Assembly (NCBI RefSeq): GCF_023369855.1
Contig: NZ_JAMBPP010000010.1
Span: 62,001 to 126,000 of the forward strand
Direction: 5' to 3'
Length of the DNA stretch: 64,000 bases
Source of the DNA: Actinotalea alkalitolerans
GTDB taxonomy: Bacteria > Actinomycetota > Actinomycetes > Actinomycetales > Cellulomonadaceae
Part shown: in pieces, positions 61,449 through 64,000 of the stretch
How the letters are laid out: each line of letters begins with the position of its first letter
How positions within the stretch are numbered: position 1 is the first letter of the stretch
Notes under the pieces: generated by a model
Told to the model about the DNA's origin: nothing
Seen by the model: only the letters and a program-made list of their open reading frames with translations
Database searches by the model: none
Program-made: the position numbers and the translations under genes

Positions 61449-64000
61449 ATGCCGTTTGGCGGTTCAGCGCGCGCACTTCAGATCATCGCGATTCTGGCGG
61501 TGGGTGTCCTAGGAGTCGCGGATCTTGTGACTGGGGCCGGCCGGTCGGAAGCTGCCCCTGCGCCGTCTCCGCCGTCTGTGCCGTGTGAGCAGACTGCGGC
61601 GGACGAGTTGTCGGCCGCGGTGCTCGCTATCGAGTGCGATCGCGAGGTCGAGGTGGTCGATGCGCGCACGGAGTGGAACTCGTTGTATGCCCAGCCTGAC
61701 GGGAACATGCGCTTTGAGGTCTCGGCGAGCGCTGTGCGAACGCAGGTCCCGGGGGAGTGGGGTGAGATCGACAACTCCCTGGTCGAGGGCCCGGATGGGT
61801 ACGCCGTTGCTTCACCGGTCACCGAGATGGAGTTCAGCCCAGGGGGCCAGGATCGACCGTTGGTCCAGATGGGGCGGGATGGGTTCGAGCTCTCGTTTGG
61901 CATGCCGTTCGATCTCCCGGCGCCGCAGCTGAGCTCGCCCAACCAGTTGACCTACCCCGAGGTCATTCCTGGGGTGGATCTGATCGTGACGGTCAACGCC
62001 GACGCGACAGGCTTCACCGAGGTGCTGCGGGTTGCTTCACCCGAAGCGGCGGCGGACCCACGCCTGGAGGAGCTGGTGTTCCCGGTGACGACCTCGCCGG
62101 ACCTGGAGCTTGAGTCGCAGGGTGGTGGTTTCGCAGCCGTGACCGCGACCGGTGAGGCGGTCTTCCACAGCCCGGTGCCCAGGATGTGGGACTCCGCCCG
62201 GGGTCCGCTCCCGACGGGTGCGAGGGAGGGCACGTCGGCCCTGTTCAGGACACAAGCCACGGCTGAGGCTCGCATCGACGCTGAGGTGGAGCAGGACCGC
62301 GCGGTCGCTCCGTCGGGGACCGAGCAAGTTGCCGCGATGGAACTCACGGTGAGCCCGGACTCAGTGGCGATTGAGCCGGACGCTGACATGCTCGAGGACC
62401 CGCAGACGGTATGGCCGGTCTACATCGACCCGCAGATCAACGGCTCTCGCAACCGGTGGACAGCGGTGCACGACACCTACCCGGCTGCCTACGGCTTCGA
62501 CCCAGACGAGGGTGTGGGGCTGTGCAACCGTGCGACGTCCACGACATGCACCAAGACGTTCAAGTCGCGTGTGATGTGGATGTTCACCGGGCTGGGCACG
62601 ATCGGGGGGCTGACGTCCAACCAGATCGTCTCGGCCACCTTCTCGGCGGTCGGAACCCACTCCTACAGCTGCACACCCCAGCCGGTCACCTTGCACCGGG
62701 TGGCCGACTTCGACTCGACCACGGGTTGGCCGGGCGGGGGCCTGTGGGATCCGATCAACACCCAGACCGTCGCGCACAAGTCCACGTGTGCCGGTCATCC
62801 CGTGCGGTGGATCGGGTGGGACGCCACACGTCAGGCGCAGGCGATCGCCGATGCCGATACCGCGCAGGGGTCGCTGGGGCTGGCCGTGAATGAGTCGAGC
62901 ATGGCGTACTGGCAGAGGTACCGAAACGACGCGACGTTCTCGGTGGTCTACAACCGCCCGCCGAACACTCCCACGGGTGCGACCATGACGAACCCGACGC
63001 AGGCCTGCGGGGGGCGGCCCTACATCCGAACCAGCACGCCAACGCTCAATGCGGTCCTGACCGATCCCGATGGCGGGAACCTGCAGGCCAAGTTCTGGAT
63101 CTATGACGTCTCGACGGGCGCCAACGTCTGGAACCCGGCCCTGACGGCGGCCAAGGCTTCTGGCAGCACGTTCTCGATCGCGGTGGCTTCGGGACTGTTC
63201 ACCGAGGGTCGGGTGTATCAGTGGCGGGTTCAGGCCCGCGATCCGGGGGGTCTGACCAGCGCGTATGTCGCCTGTGAGTTCATTCCGGACTGGACACCAC
63301 CCAAGACCCCGGGGGTGACGGCGGTGGCCGGTCAACCGGCGGTGTATGTCGAGGACGCGTGGTCCGGCGGGATCGGCAAGGCGGGCAAGTTCACCTTCAC
63401 CAACGCCGGATCCACCGACGTCACCAAGTACCTCTACTCCTTCGACAACATCGCACTGGAGTTCTCGGTGGCGGCATCGAACCCGACCGTCCCGTACCTG
63501 CCGTCGACCAACGACCTGGGGCCGCATACCTTGCGCGTACAGGCTATGGACCGGGCGGGCAACACCAGCCCGGTGCGCACCTACCGGTTCAACGTGACGT
63601 TCGCTGGCGTCAGTGCGCTGTGGATGATGGACGAAGGTGCAGGCGCGTTGGTTGCTGACACCGGCCCCGGCGGCAACCGGTACCCGTTGAGCCTGACCCC
63701 ATCGACAAGCTGGACACAGGGTCCGCTGGCAGTACTGGCCGATGACCCCTCTGACCGGGCACTGCTGTTCGACGCGGCCTCGGACGTCGCGTCGACGTCC
63801 GGACCGGTCATCTCGACGCTGGACAGCTTCAGCGTCATGGCCACGGTGCGGCTGGACAGGGCGCCGATCGGTTCGGCGAGTGCGGTGAGTCAAGATGGCG
63901 TCTCCCAGAGCGGATTCAGTCTGGGATACCGGCGGCCCTCTGACTGCCCAGACACCACAACCGGGTGCTGGTCGTTCTTCATGTACGCCGCGGACACCGT
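61449..64000 (+). CDS. Large exported protein with DNRLRE-like and LamG-like domains (3' end outside window)
   Basis: The frame is open from ATG 61449 (AGGGGGA upstream) to the window end, over 850 codons. A signal peptide (LQIIAILAVGVLGVADLVTG) is followed by a region typical of actinobacterial Rhs/wall-associated exoproteins (YPEVIPGVDLIVTVNADATG), a DNRLRE-like stretch from about residue 320 (WPVYIDPQI, TKTFKSRVMWMF), Ig/FN3-like modules (about 520-720), and the start of a LamG fold (ALWMMDEGAGALVADTG, then FSVMATVRLD). Such proteins often continue into RHS repeats and a C-terminal toxin, not visible here. It belongs to the chromosome, outside the ICE. Confidence 0.8.
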   Translation, partial: MPFGGSARALQIIAILAVGVLGVADLVTGAGRSEAAPAPSPPSVPCEQTAADELSAAVLAIECDREVEVVDARTEWNSLYAQPDGNMRFEVSASAVRTQVPGEWGEIDNSLVEGPDGYAVASPVTEMEFSPGGQDRPLVQMGRDGFELSFGMPFDLPAPQLSSPNQLTYPEVIPGVDLIVTVNADATGFTEVLRVASPEAAADPRLEELVFPVTTSPDLELESQGGGFAAVTATGEAVFHSPVPRMWDSARGPLPTGAREGTSALFRTQATAEARIDAEVEQDRAVAPSGTEQVAAMELTVSPDSVAIEPDADMLEDPQTVWPVYIDPQINGSRNRWTAVHDTYPAAYGFDPDEGVGLCNRATSTTCTKTFKSRVMWMFTGLGTIGGLTSNQIVSATFSAVGTHSYSCTPQPVTLHRVADFDSTTGWPGGGLWDPINTQTVAHKSTCAGHPVRWIGWDATRQAQAIADADTAQGSLGLAVNESSMAYWQRYRNDATFSVVYNRPPNTPTGATMTNPTQACGGRPYIRTSTPTLNAVLTDPDGGNLQAKFWIYDVSTGANVWNPALTAAKASGSTFSIAVASGLFTEGRVYQWRVQARDPGGLTSAYVACEFIPDWTPPKTPGVTAVAGQPAVYVEDAWSGGIGKAGKFTFTNAGSTDVTKYLYSFDNIALEFSVAASNPTVPYLPSTNDLGPHTLRVQAMDRAGNTSPVRTYRFNVTFAGVSALWMMDEGAGALVADTGPGGNRYPLSLTPSTSWTQGPLAVLADDPSDRALLFDAASDVASTSGPVISTLDSFSVMATVRLDRAPIGSASAVSQDGVSQSGFSLGYRRPSDCPDTTTGCWSFFMYAADT

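Noticed and set aside
62361-63893. 510-codon minus-strand frame at the right end
   Set aside because: Composition is Arg/His/Gly/Pro-rich without any domain; the plus strand carries the continuous exported protein with recognisable modules.

Overview
High-GC actinobacterial DNA, probably of a Micrococcales-type organism: GTG starts are common, stop/start overlaps (ATGA, GTGA) are frequent, and the order rluB-aroH-tyrA-cmk-plsC-der is typical of the group. The genus cannot be fixed from the sequence alone.

Layout. (1) 1-6448 is conserved chromosome: the end of a 23S rRNA pseudouridine synthase, chorismate mutase, prephenate dehydrogenase, cytidylate kinase, an acyltransferase, the GTPase Der and a multi-pass membrane protein. 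(2) A tRNA-Pro(GGG) gene at 6449-6522 is the insertion site of a 53.7 kb integrative and conjugative element (ICE). The element is bounded by 128-bp direct repeats (126 identical positions) at 6478-6605 and 60163-60290, with a tyrosine integrase just inside the right end. (3) 60291-64000 is chromosome again: a scar of transposase and nuclease-gene remnants, then the start of a large exported LamG/DNRLRE-type protein that runs off the window.

Inside the ICE, left to right: a five-gene defence operon (hsdM, hsdS, hsdR, an ArdC/IrrE-like metallopeptidase, an EVE-DUF3883 protein); a divergent regulator pair (excisionase-like HTH protein and an unknown protein with a possible HTH); a Tad-type pilus operon (lipoprotein, secreted protein, SAF/CpaB-like, TadZ-, TadA-, TadB-, TadC-like, Flp-like and TadE/TadG-like prepilins, LysM-BTAD protein); a small cargo slot (Imm-5-like, PD-(D/E)xK nuclease-like, CoiA-like, GNAT); a type IV secretion operon (VirB2-like, VirB6/TrbL-like, SCO6880-like, VirB4-like ATPase, DnaB-N-like, VirD4-like coupling protein, VirB1-like hydrolase); a sugar cargo (transaldolase, SorC regulator, AraB-like kinase, RbsB/A/C/C importer, SIS isomerase); a MobF relaxase-helicase with a small partner; two ICE genes of unknown function; a secreted coiled-coil protein; and the integrase.

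The least expected signal is regulatory. A bipartite motif of about 37 bp, GTYGCGTCTTCT-N9-CGCACCCCAG-N1/2-AGGTA, occurs four times, always between genes and always pointing at the next transcription unit: the Tad operon, the T4SS operon, the relaxase operon and the unknown two-gene operon at 55838-57630. It was not seen before the defence or sugar operons. Three 17-bp TTGCCARRNRTCTGACC sites sit in the promoter region of the divergent regulator pair, identical 14-bp palindromic sites flank the SorC gene, and CTGGACCCTAA repeats lie in the att arms and as an inverted repeat upstream of the integrase. Together they suggest an ICE with its own control circuit co-ordinating pilus, channel and DNA-processing modules, while cargo operons are controlled separately. 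These regulatory readings are inferences from sequence pattern and position.
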